From: Gnomoniopsis sp. IMI 355080
Taxonomy: Eukaryota > Ascomycota > Sordariomycetes > Diaporthales > Gnomoniaceae
Reading direction: 5' to 3'
Assembly (NCBI GenBank): GCA_027946555.1
Contig: JAPEVC010000029.1
Coordinates: 62,001-126,000 of the forward strand
Length of the DNA stretch: 64,000 nucleotides
Below, in pieces: positions 34,671 through 46,057 of the stretch. Made by a program: the position numbers and the translations under genes. Below the pieces are notes generated by a model that saw nothing but the letters and a program-made list of their open reading frames with translations, had not been told where the DNA came from and did not search any database. The stretch's first letter is position 1, and each line of letters opens with the position of its first letter.

Positions 34671-34795
34671 GAGGCACCCCAGAAGCTCAAGGTAATACTC
34701 TGGTCTCTCATCCTTTCGCAGACGCCATTCAAACCTCTTTGGCCTCGTCCGCTACGACCACTCTCTACACCTTGACCCCTGATAATAGTGACAAG

Positions 34796-36365
34796 ATGTA
34801 CAGCAAGCTTGCTGCCATCAGCGCCTTTGTGGTGGCTGCTAAGGCCCAACAAGCCTGTACCCTGACCACCGAGACCAAGCCCTCGATCACTTGGGAAACT
34901 TGCACAGCCGCCGGCTCATGCACCAGCAACACAGGTGGGTGCTTTGAACAACGGCATTTTTGAATGTCCACTGATGTAAACCAGGTTCCGTCGTCATTGA
35001 TGCGAATTGGAGATGGGTTCACGATGTGAACAGCAGCACCAACTGCTACACAGGAAATACTTGTAAGGCCCCCTCCTTCCGAGAGAGAAGACGGCCTATC
35101 CTACCGTTGAAGATATATGTTGGACCTGGATCTCCTCCGGAAATGTACTAATTCTATACAGGGGACACTTCTATCTGCTCTACCGATGAGACCTGTGCTG
35201 AGGACTGCTGCCTCGACGGTGCTGACTACCAGTCAACTTATGGAATCTCTGCGAGTGGCAGCGCTTTGACTCTGGACTTTGTCACAGAAAACAGCAACGG
35301 CGAAAATGTCGGCTCGCGAACCTACCTGATGTCCTCAGCTACAGAGTATGAGGTTTTCGACCTGTTGGGTAAAGAGTTCACCTTTGACGTGGATGTGTCC
35401 AAGCTGCCGTGTGGTCTCAACGGCGCCTTGTATTTCGTGTCCATGCCCGCAGACGGTGGGTTGTCCACCACCAACAAGGCTGGAGCGGCATACGGAACAG
35501 GATACTGTGATAGCCAATGTCCCCGTGACCTCAAGTTCATCGACGGTGAGGCCAACATCGAGGGCTGGGTGTCATCCTCCAACAACGCCAACACTGGTGT
35601 TGGAGACCATGGATCTTGTTGCCCTGAGATGGTATGTGCAAAGCCCCTACCGATGCAACAATCTGTATCCTTGCTTACGTGTTGCATCTACAGGACATTT
35701 GGGAGGCCAACTCAATCTCGACCGCTTATACAGCACACCCATGCACGTCTATTACCCCGGTCGTGTGCGACGGTGATGCCTGTGGAGGAACCTACAGCGG
35801 TGAGGCTAACCGCTACGACGGAGAATGCGACCCAGATGGATGTGACTTCAACAGCTACCGTCAGGGCGACACCACCTTCTACGGTCCGGGCATGACAGTC
35901 GACACCGACAGCGTCTTCACCGTCGTCACCCAATTCATCGAGACCAACGGCGCGCTCAGCGAGATCAAGCGCTTCTACGTCCAGGACGGTGTGGTCATCG
36001 ACAACTCCGAGTCCACCGTGGCCGGTGTCACTGGCTATGATTCCATCACCACCGCGTACTGCGATGCGCAAAAGGCCGCTTTCGGCGATGAGACGGACTT
36101 CCAGAGCAAGGGCGGCCTCACCGCCATGGGCGAGGCGCTTTCCGCCGGCATGGTCCTCGTCATGTCGCTCTGGGACGACTACTATGCCGATATGCTCTGG
36201 CTGGACTCCACCTACCCTGTCGGCTCGACCGCCGAGGGCGCGGCACGCGGCACCTGCGCGACCACTTCAGGTGTCCCGGCATCCGTGGAAGCTTCCGCCA
36301 CCAGCGCAAGTGTCGTCTTCTCCAACATCAAGTTCGGTGCCATCAACTCAACTTTCACTGCCTAA
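34796..36365 (+). CDS. GH7 cellobiohydrolase without a carbohydrate-binding module
   Basis: Four exons: 34796-34934, 34985-35062, 35162-35631 and 35694-36365, all GT-AG, giving 452 aa. The signal peptide is MYSKLAAISAFVVAAKA, and mature enzyme likely begins QQACTLTTETKPS, as in cellobiohydrolase I. The catalytic signature EMDIWEAN is split by the last intron: nucleophile E228, D230 and acid/base E233. Disulphide-rich segments CSTDETCAEDCCLDGADY and YCDSQCPRDLKFI are characteristic. The loop DFQSKGGLTAMGEALSAGMVLVMSLWDDYYADMLWLDS and the full product length favour a processive cellobiohydrolase over an endoglucanase. The protein ends at KFGAINSTFTA with no Ser/Thr linker or CBM1, so it is a single-domain form. 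It cleaves cellobiose from cellulose chain reducing ends outside the cell. Confidence 0.96.
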
Positions 36366-36929
36366 GTCCTGCGTTAGGAACCCGAGTAGAGAGAGAGGCA
36401 CGAACTTCGGTGGACAAATGGTTAGCGTCCCACGCTGCCCACACGTCGACGGAGGATTCTTAAAAGAAAGTCGTTGCATCTAGTGTCTGAGAATGTGTCT
36501 GCTCCTTCACTCATTTTCGAGTTTCTTTCTTGTATATACATTTCGGATGGAGAGGTGGACTATCTGTACCTTCGCTTTGAGTCGTATATATAAATCTATA
36601 GTGTATGCACCATGTATATCACAGCCACTTGCACACATGACTTATATTTGAAGACATGAACCATTGAATAAACATCTTTAGGGCCTGGCTTCGCTGTCGC
36701 AAAACTCCATTGTTGCATCTTGCGATGATATAAAGTATGACTTGGTCACTTCGTCTTCCGAGAAAGCTGCACTTCAAGTGAGCCCAGAAAGCACATGAAC
36801 CCAGACCCGTAGTGCATTTTCTTGGTGAGCCCAGTCTATGGCTCAAAAGTGACCAGCCAATAGGCTATGCTATCTCAAAGGGCTCGCACAGCAGGAGACC
36901 ATGAGCTGCGGTCATCCAACGTCGTTTCT
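36366..36929. other. Convergent intergenic region
   Basis: Lies between the 3' ends of the GH7 and MYND genes. AT-rich; no gene seen. Confidence 0.65.
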
Positions 36930-38753
36930 CTAGAACCATGATAGGTATTCCTCATTTTTATACCTTCCAAGATAACGAGCCATTTGGCACACTTCTGGCA
37001 GCGAGTGAGTACGGGTCAAAGCGTCCACGTCCCACACTGCCTCCAGATCGTGTTTGGAGATAATCTCTTCATACACCGCTTTCGCTCGCATATCCCCAAT
37101 ACTCTTTCCACCAATACAGTGTGAGATTAAGGCCTCGACGACCTTCACCGCCCGCTTGTTTTCTTCGCAGGTCTCGAGTAGCCTCTTCAATAACATCTTA
37201 ATTCTGATGACGGTCATGCGAAATCCCTCATTCTTGATCTCCCTGTTCTTTGCCAGTAAGGCCATCATCTCATCGGCGTCCTCTTCAACCAGATTCTCCG
37301 GGAATCTTATCTCAAGTTCGTATGGGGAGGGAGGATCACCACGCGTATTTGCATAGTGCTCATTCCTGTATTTCTGGAATCCTTCCCTCGAAATCCCTGC
37401 GCGATCTTGGTCTGTGTAGGTGGCCTGTTGCTGTTCCAGGTACATCGTCAGAGCTTCGATATGCTCCTTGCCGAGGGGCGCCCCACCAGCCTGTACTATA
37501 ACCAAGCTCCGGTAGTGTTGGGCGTATTTAACGCTAGCTATCTGTTGACCGGACCCAGAGGCACCATGATTCGAGTTGAGCGTCCATTGAAACCAGGCCA
37601 GGTTTTCATCGACCCTGTCCGCAACCTGCGCCTCGTCGATAAGCATATCTAGCTTGGCAGAGCGCGTATACCACTTGAGGCCTAAGGCGAATGGGACCGC
37701 GGCAACCCACTGCTCTTGTCTTCTAGGACTGATTGCCACAGACACCTCCTCCTTCGAAGCTGTTATGCGGAAAGGAGCCACCAGCTGAAGCTCGAGCTTG
37801 TCGTTAATCTTGACACCTGGAATAGGCGCCAAGCCTGGCACAGGATTCAGATCGGCCGGGACAGACTGGAATCGGACGGGATTGGGAATACAGGGATTAT
37901 CGTCAACCATCTGGATGTAATCGGCGACTTGACGAAGGGTACGCATCTGAACGTGGTCAAGAGTACGCATATTGAGATCAACCATATCCTGTTTGAATAC
38001 GGAGATGACCATTGGGCCGTAGAAAAGGTTACTGTGGCCTGGCTTGCCGCCCAAGAATATGGCGGTCTTGTTGAGAAATTGCTTAGGGAGCTCGGCCCAG
38101 TTGACCAAAGTCCAGAGGAGAACACCGTGACCCAACCATTTACTCAACACAAAGTTTCGTAGTTGGTGATTCACCAGGTCTGGCACTGGTACAAGCTCCT
38201 TCTGAGACAACCTGAACTCGTGGATGGCAGGATGATTGATCTCGAGACCTGCATCGGTGACAGAAGCCCAAGCGAACTCAGCTCTGGTTGTCCGGGTGTG
38301 TAGTATGATGACTCGAACACGATCCTCGTCTTGATCCTTGTCGTGATCCTGAGTGGTACTGAACTGTTTTGCTTGCAGGCACAACAACTGATGCAGCTCA
38401 ACATCGGCTTCTCTGCAGTCTTTGCTGCAGTAAATCGCCTCTTTGCATTTGCAGGTTGCGTATGACTTTTCTTGCTTATTGCTTATTGTCGGTGTCAGCA
38501 AATGGTGTTACGGACCAAAAAACGATGGTCTCCTTGCAGGCGTGGAAGTAGCAGCTCACCACATAATGCACTTGGTTTGAATAATAGGAATGAGGGCGCA
38601 ATCCTGGTGAAGACCGGGCAACTTTAGCAGTGAGGCGACTGAATCATGAGGAGGGTGAGGGGATTTATCGAGAACCGATGCCAGAGGTAGGACCACGGGT
38701 AGGTCCATCGTGATCCTGATGGCGGACGATGAAGGCGACGGGTTCGGCGCCAT
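36930..38753 (-). CDS. MYND zinc-finger protein
   Basis: Two exons, 38753-38560 and 38481-36930, with a 78-bp GT-AG intron (branch-like GCTGAC at about 38497), give 581 aa. The intron splits the zinc finger: exon 1 ends TKCIM plus two bases, and the spliced codon makes Cys65. The finger then reads C62-x2-C65-x9-C75-x-C77-x5-C83-x3-C87-x7-H95-x3-C99, a complete MYND set of eight ligands with the second pair one residue closer than usual. The start is the ATG in CGCCATGGCG (MAPNPSPSSS). The remaining 480 residues, including a helical, charged C-terminal half, match no domain I can name; no SET domain is seen. MYND fingers bind proline-rich partners in regulatory complexes, so a protein-protein role is likely, but the process is unknown. 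Confidence 0.82.
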
Positions 38754-39031
38754 GGCGATGGTAAGAGAATAATTCGCCGCTTGAGTTGATGAACACCGAA
38801 CAGGACCTTTAGCGTAGAAAGGTTGCAAATGGTAGTATTCGTAACTAAAGATCATGGAATTAAGATGGGTTGGGGATGTTGGTAGGAGAAGAAACCACGT
38901 TGGTAGAAAGGTGGTGATGGATGGTGTGGAAGCAGCTGATAAATCAGCCAAGTAAGTAAAAGCGATGTCCATGTTTGGCAGGTACTGTGTACGGCGATGT
39001 GAGTACCACTCGCTCCATAGGCAGGATCGAA

Positions 39032-40201
39032 TTATTCACTGTCGTCATCATCAGCATCGTCTTGGCTGCCCTCATTTTCACGTTCCCCGGGTAATTGCTT
39101 CTGGAGCCCTTCCATGACTGCTTCCAGCCCCGCCTTGACCTGAGGATTTGTACTGCGGTCAATCCGAATCCTCAATTCATCCATTCTCCTGATGAGCTCT
39201 TCAACTTGCCCTTTATCATCTTCAAAAGCAACCTCGCCATATTGTGACTCTGTCTCGCCCACATCCTCGTCTGACCATTCCAACCCATCTCCAAATGCCG
39301 ATTGGAAGGCCTCAGCCATGCCATGGTCTTTGATTGCAAACACGACCTCGTCAAAGCCATACCAAGACTCCCTCATGATATCGGACTTCTTCTTCTTCCT
39401 GGCCTTGTTCCCCTTGTTGGTCGCCAACACCTTCCTCCAAGCCCTCGCAATCTCGCCAATCGGGTTGCCATACGCGCCGCAACCCCATGCACCCAACACA
39501 ATCTTTGCGATGCCTTTGGAGTTGAGCACCTCCATGACAGTCTTCATTTTCAAGATTACAAGCTCTCTATCTTTGGCCTGTGCATACTCGCCTCGACCCG
39601 TCTCCTCATCTACTTGGGTCTCCGGCAAGCGCAGCATCGCAGCACTTACAACATCAACGAACCACCTGTCCTTTTTGTCCAGAACACCATCCTGGCCGTC
39701 TGAGTCACCCGAGCGGAACACCAGTACATCTGGAGTATACACGCAGCCAACCTCTGGGAGGCGGTAGAATTCGTCCCTCAAAGCTGGCAGCAGCGTCGTA
39801 CGCATACACAGGTGCTCTTCCTGGCTCGTGGCGCCGTTGACGAAACCTCCGCCTGGAGACAACGGTGAAGCCATATTGAGTATGGCCACCTTTTTTGTGG
39901 TATTACTAGGATTGGTGATGAAGGAGCGTGCGGCAGTAAGAGTGTCGGTCGCGCGAATGGTCAGGCGAGGTCCAGCGTGAGGCTCGAGAGACTCAGCTCC
40001 TCGCTTGCATTCCCCAGGTTGACGAGCATTGGCTATCGGAGGCACTATGAGCTCAGAAGCCTCGATACCTTGTCGTGCTCGGGGGTGATTTGAGAGCATC
40101 GAGGGAATGATCTTGTTGAGGGTGGCTCTGGCCTGCTTTGCCCGGGCGTCACGCCGAAACGCCGCTGGTGGCCGCCCAATGGATGGCTCAGTTCTTCCCA
40201 T
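39032..40201 (-). CDS. Bacterial-type poly(ADP-ribose) glycohydrolase-like protein
   Basis: Single exon, 389 aa. The first true ATG is at 40199-40201 (MGRTEPSIGRPPAAF); the frame upstream has only a TTG. Residues 110-131 contain ILNMASPLSPGGGFVNGA, then TSQEEHLCMRTTL. The spacing GGG-x7-QEE matches the catalytic signature of the microbial PARG family (GGG-x6-8-QEE; TIGR02452/DUF2263). The conserved N-terminal helical part (ARATLNKIIPSML) and the later VLGAWGCGAYGNP segment belong to the same macrodomain-like fold. Such enzymes remove ADP-ribose from proteins. A basic run (KARKKKKSD) could be a nuclear signal, and the last 20 residues are acidic (SQDDADDDDSE). It lies in tandem behind the MYND gene's promoter. 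Confidence 0.9.
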   Translation of the reverse strand: MGRTEPSIGRPPAAFRRDARAKQARATLNKIIPSMLSNHPRARQGIEASELIVPPIANARQPGECKRGAESLEPHAGPRLTIRATDTLTAARSFITNPSNTTKKVAILNMASPLSPGGGFVNGATSQEEHLCMRTTLLPALRDEFYRLPEVGCVYTPDVLVFRSGDSDGQDGVLDKKDRWFVDVVSAAMLRLPETQVDEETGRGEYAQAKDRELVILKMKTVMEVLNSKGIAKIVLGAWGCGAYGNPIGEIARAWRKVLATNKGNKARKKKKSDIMRESWYGFDEVVFAIKDHGMAEAFQSAFGDGLEWSDEDVGETESQYGEVAFEDDKGQVEELIRRMDELRIRIDRSTNPQVKAGLEAVMEGLQKQLPGERENEGSQDDADDDDSE

Positions 40202-41678
40202 GGCTATCAGGAGCTGTCTTCTGAGGTTCAAAGCTCACCATTCTCCACGCAAACGGCAAACTACCAAGGCCAAATGTTGAAAGGGAAAGACTTGACGTTG
40301 AGAGGGCTCGGGTTGATCACGTAATCACCCCCCCCCCCCTTCTCCGACCAACAAACAAGCTCACCCAACACCCCACTTGTGATCATCAAGGTTCTTCCTC
40401 TTCCCAAAGACACTCAAGACTAATAACGCCTGCTTGTTCTCGCATCATGAGACGCCCAAACGAAGCCTGGCGAATGATTCTTTTTACATGCGCCGGTCTG
40501 CCGGTCAGGTGTGACGGAGTAATAAGGACACTGCACACCACGCTTTTTGTGCCACCGCGCACAACATGGGGCCACAATAACAGGTCGCAGGAGAACAAAG
40601 AGCGACCTGCCCGGAATGGTCTCGTTCCATGCAAGGTACAGGATCAGCAAGCACACCCCAGTGGATGTCAAGTGCCGTGATCCATTCCTCCTTCACCACA
40701 GGTGAGCTGATTATTATGTGGGCTCCTGCAAACAATGCCTGGAGGCATAGTCATGACATTTTGCAATATCCGGCGTTCCCTAATAAACGCGCGTGACAGG
40801 TAAATGATTTTGCGGGGCCTCCATCAACGAAATTTCCACAAGGTTCGTTAAGAACGCGGTCAGATACATAGACCAACCGGCCCTGGGCGGGACGATCCTG
40901 GACTGTGACCTTGAACCATGGTCGTCGCTCTGAATCGCATTCGCGCGGTCTACCTACCGGGTACCTGACTATATGCCATAATAATGTAATTTCATAGTGT
41001 TTGCAGGGTTTGGTTACAGCTAGCAGTAAACTCTTCGGTATGCCCAGGTACACCGCAAAAACCCAGGCCTCGACATCTGTGAATGTAAGGACGAACTGCC
41101 CAATCCCCGCACTACCTAACGCGTGGGGCTAAGAGGCAAAGAGGATAGGCTAGCCAGGCCACCAGGCCAGGTAGGCTGGTAGGATAAGGTCCCGAACTAC
41201 CGTGTTAGATTGCATACATGACCGCTGCAGTGTATTCGGATCGGCACAACGTCCTGCATCCCGTATGGTGCCAAAATCAAAGACGTGCACTATCTGCGGG
41301 CCGATATCATGGTTAATGTCGTATTTGAAGCTTATTTACGTTACCCTTGGTGGTTCGACAAGCTTGCAGCTGTCACATTCAGGAGAGCTCATATATAAAT
41401 GGTACCCCCTAGCCTCTCTACGTCCAATTCTATGCATTGTCTGGTGGAGGGCATGCTCGACTGATTCCTCGATCCCATTATGGTCTTTTGATGTTCATGA
41501 GGGCCTGACCTCTGCTCTACTGGGCTCGTGAAAAAAAAAAAAGAAATACACCAACGCTCGTTCGCAACGGATCCGCATTCATTGCGGTCCACACGCCTAT
41601 CGTTTAAAGGCATACTTAGAATACTGTGCTATACCCTATATCCCAAAGAGGAATTTTGACGACCGCTTCATTGGTACC
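40202..41678. other. Intergenic between divergent genes
   Basis: 1.5 kb between PARG-like (leftward) and GH92 (rightward). It includes an 11-C tract at 40328-40338 and a TATA-like TATATAAA at 41392-41399, about 280 bp before the GH92 ATG. No gene seen. Confidence 0.55.
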
Positions 41679-44505
41679 ATGTCTTCCATTACAGCACGTC
41701 TCGCTTCAGCATTTCTTGTGGCTGCGTCGCTGGCCCTTGGCCAGAGCACTGGCGGTAATTTCAGTTTCGTGGATCCTCTTATTGGGTCCTCCGATGGTGG
41801 CAATGTCTTTTGCGGCGCATCTTTGCCCTACGGCATGGCCAAGGCAGTGGCAGACACAAATTCCGAAAGCAATCAGGGCGGGTTCACCCTCGATGGATCA
41901 AATATCACGGGCTTCTCTGTTATGCACGATTCCGGCACAGGAGGCAGTCCGTCCCTGGGGAACTTTGCGCTCTTCGCCTACAGCAGCTGCCCTGATGGGG
42001 ACCTGAATCGATGTGTTTATCCAAAGATCTCGCGGGCAGCACTTGGTACATTCGCCAATGACAGTGTTGTGGCAGAACCGGGCTACTTTAGCGTCACGTT
42101 GGATTCTGGTGTCAAAACGGAGATGACCACGACGCACCACACTTCGCTGTTCAAGTTCACCTTCCCGGCTGGCAATACCTCCGATCAGCCATTGATATTC
42201 CAAGACCTCACTGATCTCTCGGACTCGCGTCAGGACAATGGGAGTGTGGCAGTCGACGCCACTACGGGACGCATCACTGGCAATGCAGTTTTCCTGCCAA
42301 GCTTTGCTCAGGGCTCATATAAGGTGTACTTCTGCACCGACTTCACCGGAGCCGAGATTTTCGACAATGGCATTTACTCCAACAGCCGAGCCAGCGCTGA
42401 CGTGAAAAATTTCACAATTTCAAGGTCAATCAACGGCTACCCTCTTCCTGGAGGAGCTTTTGTCAGGTTCAAGAGCGGGAGCAGTCCCATTACCGCGCGC
42501 ACGGCAACCAGCTTCATCAGCTCAGAACAGGCGTGTGCGCACGCTGAGACTGAGATTCCTGATTTTGATTTCGATGGTGTGAAGACGACTGCACAGACAC
42601 TTTGGCAGGAGAAGCTGAGTCCCATTTCTCTGGATGCAACCGGGGTGGACGAATCGTTCGTGACGAACTTTTACAGCGGATTCTACCGCACAATGATCAA
42701 TCCGCAGAATTATACTGGGGAGAATCCGTTGTGGTCAAGCAACGAGCCCTACTTCGATTCCTTCTACTGGTAAGTAGCGTATCTTACTCGAGCGCTGGAG
42801 ATCATTATTGACGAGGCGCTGCAGTCTCTGGGATTCCTTTAGATCCCAGATCCCATTCTTGACGATTGTTGACACGCCGGCCGTCGAGGAAATGATCCGC
42901 TCTCTCATCGACACTTATAGCAACTTAGGCTGGCTGCCGGATTGTCGGATGTCACTCAATAAAGGCTACACACAGGTGAGTGTAACCTCCGTGGGCCATC
43001 AGGCGCGTTCTCCGCTGACATTTCATAGGGCGGATCGAATGCGGACAATATCCTGGCGGACGGATTCATCAAAGGACTGTCCGCGGGAATTGATGTGAGT
43101 CACCAGCCCAATCAAGTCCGTTCGAGTCCAATGATACAAGAAACTAATACCGCACAGTGGAATCTCGGCTATGATGCTGTCGTGAAAGACGCCGAAGTCG
43201 AGCCTTTCGACTGGTGCTGCGAAGGGCGAGGTGGCCTGGACTCTTGGAAAGCTTTGAGCTGTAAGTCCATCACTATGCTGAAGCGCTCGCTCCAGGTGCC
43301 CATTCTTTGGTCCCATGAAAGCCTTCAGCTCGAAGCCCCTTCCTAGCCGGACCGCAACGCATGCTGACACACCCGCAAGACATTCCCGTCCAAGATTTTG
43401 ACTATAAGGGTTTCGGTACGATGACTCGAAGTATTTCCCGTACCCTGGAGTATAGCTACAACGACTACTGTATCTCTCAAATTTCGGCAGGCTTAAACAA
43501 CACGGCCGATCAGGAGAAGTACCTGGAGTCAAGCGGCAATTGGGCGAATCTGTACAAGGCCGACCAGACTTCTTCCCTATTCGATGGCACGAACACGGGT
43601 TTCACGGGATTCTTCCAGCCAAAATTCTTGAACCAGACGTGGGGCTTCCAGGATCCTTTGCAATGCAGCAACATCGATACCTCGGGGGCAGCGTGCTCAT
43701 TGCAGAATACTGGAAGGGAGACATTTGAGAGCAGCATCTGGGAATACAGCTTGTATGATGAACTTTTTCTTACCTACCCTTGACTCGTCGTGTTTCTACG
43801 CGGCAATTACTAATGTCAAGCAGCTTCGTTCCTCACAACCAAGCCGACCTCATCACCCTATTTGGCGGACCGGACGCGTTCGTCCGCCGCCTAGACTATC
43901 TCCACGACACGAATATAACCTACATTGGAAACGAGCCCGCCTTCTTGACCGTGTTCCAGTACCACTACGCCGGTCGTCCAGCTCTTTCTGCCAAGCGTTC
44001 TCACTTCTACATCCCCGCATTCTTCAGCCCGACGCCAGGCGGCCTTCCGGGCAACGATGACAGTGGTGCTATGGGCAGTTTCCTCGCTTTTAGCATGATG
44101 GGTCTCTTCCCGAACCCGGGGCAAGACTGTTACTTGATCACGCCCCCTTACTTCGTCAGCGTCAACATCACGTCGCCCGTCACGGGCAAAACGGCGACAA
44201 TCCGCAACGTCAACTTCGATCCCACGTATGAGGCTATCTACATTCAGTCGGCCACGCTGAACGGCGAACCGTACACCAAGAATTGGATTGACCATAGCTT
44301 TTTAACTGAAGGCAAAGAGCTGGTTCTGACTCTGGGCAGGAATGAGAGCTCTTGGGGCACCAAGGTTGAGGATCTGCCACCTAGCGTAGGGACGTACACG
44401 GGCTTCAATGGGACCTTGTCTAAGAGGATGACTGGCGGGGCTGGCCAGGTGGCGCGGACTTATAAAGGTGACTTTGGCGGATTCTCAAAGGTCGGGGCCT
44501 TTTAG
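41679..44505 (+). CDS. Secreted GH92 alpha-1,2-mannosidase
   Basis: Six exons: 41679-42769, 42825-42975, 43029-43094, 43158-43260, 43380-43752 and 43824-44505, all GT-AG, giving 821 aa. The start is ATG in ACCATGTCTT; MSSITARLASAFLVAASLALG is a signal peptide. GH92 landmarks are FVDPLIGSSDGGNVFCGASLPYGMAK near the start of the mature protein, FYSGFYRTMINP, FDSFYCLWDSFRSQIPF (restored by the first splice), FDYKGFGTMTRSISRTLEYSYND, WEYSFFVPHN (restored by the last splice) and GNDDSGAMGSFLAFSMMG, the C-terminal catalytic loop. GH92 enzymes are calcium-dependent exo-alpha-mannosidases, here probably trimming alpha-1,2-mannose from N-glycans or fungal mannans outside the cell. The last 3' splice has a near alternative three bases upstream that would add one serine. 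Confidence 0.94.
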
Positions 44506-45327
44506 TCCGAATGAGTAGCACTGTAGTGCATCGGTAATTCCTATATCCCTACCTAGGTCTATATATAAGCCTTTTCAGTTCCGAACCGGCTCATACTTCC
44601 AAGTTGTTAAAGACTAATCACCGCGTTCCCTACCTGTCTGGGATACCTAGGTACTAATTGACGTATTTGAATTGAAGCCAATGAAATATTTTGACAGGAA
44701 CCACGGGGACTTGGGAGGACCCCAAACTTCCATGGTCAGCCATTATAAAGAAGCTCTCACGGTTTGAAGATACTGGGACTGGAGAGGCCATCCAATGGTC
44801 CAGCCCACAATTAGCCGAAGGTAGATCGCATCACGGTAGTGGACGTTGCCATTGGACGAAGACCGCAGTGCCACTGCCGACGAGAGTACCTACTTGATTT
44901 GGAGACCCGGCGATGAAAACAGCAGAATCGGTCATCAAATCATATGTTGCTAGTGTGGCAAGTCCACTGATCTATGTTGAAGACCTCTGGAGAAAACAAA
45001 AGAAACCCTTGCTTCATTTCGAAAGGGCATAGCGTGGTCTCTCCTTCCGAAAAGCTTTCAAGGGAGAGACACGTACCTATCTGGGTTAACGTTTATCCAC
45101 AAATGCCAAAGGTCACTGACTTCTAGTAAGACATGACTGATGCTACCTAGGTAACTCGCCTATAACTATTCTGAAATTTCATATTCATGTTTGTTTTTCT
45201 GGCCCCACAAGTAAGATCTAGATGCGTCACCAAAGTCAATGTGGCCTAGGTAGGGGACAAACGCCAGATTTTGCGCTACTTTATTCACCCCACGGAACTT
45301 CTCACCGATGAAATTCTCAAAAAATAA
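44506..45327. other. Intergenic with three palindrome copies
   Basis: Contains TACCTAGGTA at 44644 and 45144, a nine-base copy at 44550, and the T-run that ends the tRNA gene. No protein gene seen. Confidence 0.6.
45319..45324 (-). terminator. RNA polymerase III terminator of tRNA-Pro
   Basis: Six T residues on the minus strand, four bases after the tRNA 3' end, fit a Pol III stop. Confidence 0.75.
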
Positions 45328-45424
45328 GGGCGATATCAGGGTTTGAACCTGAGTCTCTCGCAGTTTCTATTTGACAGAGAAGGGGAACCCCGAAGCGAGT
45401 ATGGTACCACTACACCATATCACC
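45328..45424 (-). tRNA. tRNA-Pro (anticodon CGG) with a 26-nt intron
   Basis: On the minus strand the 97-nt sequence folds as a tRNA. The 7-bp acceptor GGTGATA pairs with TATCGCC (one G-U), and the discriminator is C, usual for eukaryotic tRNA-Pro. The D-arm TGGTGTAGTGGTA matches the internal A box. Anticodon stem CTCGC/GCGAG is interrupted by an intron (45363-45388) in the canonical place, one base after anticodon CGG (45390-45392). Variable loop is AGAC, and T-arm TCAGG-TTCAAAC-CCTGA is perfect and supplies the B box. Exact intron ends may shift by one base. CCA is not encoded. Confidence 0.93.
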
Positions 45425-46057
45425 AATTCTTGTGTTTTATTGGACCAACGGCGGTCTATGACCTGCAGTGTGCTAAATTCATCTCGCACATGAATCTTGG
45501 ACTAGCCCAGACCAGAATCAAGTACACAAGTTAGGTAAGAAACTTGGTAGGTTTTACGATAGAAAGGGCAAAGAACTTAGGAAACAGAATCCAAATCCCG
45601 GTCGCGATTGAAGTGTTCGACATCATTCCGCAAAAGTTCCGAGGCTGCGTGTTTCCCGTCTCAAAGATTCCGTACATGAGAAGCGATCCAGTCAAAAAAA
45701 ACTACCGTGTCAATTCTTTAAAACGCCCAATGCGGTCCGCCTCACGTCTGGCCAGAGCAGTGTGGATCGGTTTCACATTAGCCAATGAGACATGCTGATT
45801 GCTCCGGCCGTCTTCAGCAAAGGCAGGTTGTTTTGACAATTCAATTCGCTAGCCTGGATGTGGAGTTCTTTGTTTATGTTGCAATTCCCTCGAAGACCTG
45901 CGCGAACAAGAAGGGCACTCAGGAACAACTTCCGATGCATCACGCGCTGGACAGCAAAATATCCGCGAAGCCTTTCAAGCAAGACTCCAGCGGATGTCAC
46001 CGAATTTGATCCTCTCACCGTTCACTGGGGACTAAGAGGTACCCAACTAATTCAAAC
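45425..46057. other. Upstream of tRNA and methyltransferase genes
   Basis: No gene seen. Small open frames near 45785-46018 overlap each other on both strands and have no domain. Confidence 0.55.

Larger units (their letters stand above)
32675..34795. other. Long upstream region of the cellulase gene
   Basis: 2.1 kb with no convincing gene. It contains a TACCTACGTAGGT variant near 33464, the tandem CCAAT boxes at 34261-34270, a CTGGGG at 34272-34277 that fits the carbon-repressor consensus SYGGRG, and the TATA element at 34661. Confidence 0.55.

Noticed and set aside
35712..36071. Minus-strand frame of 119 codons
   Set aside because: Antisense shadow of the GH7 exon 4, caused by its strong codon bias.
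39192..39767. Plus-strand frame of 191 codons
   Set aside because: Antisense shadow of the PARG-like gene, Ser/Pro-rich with no domain.
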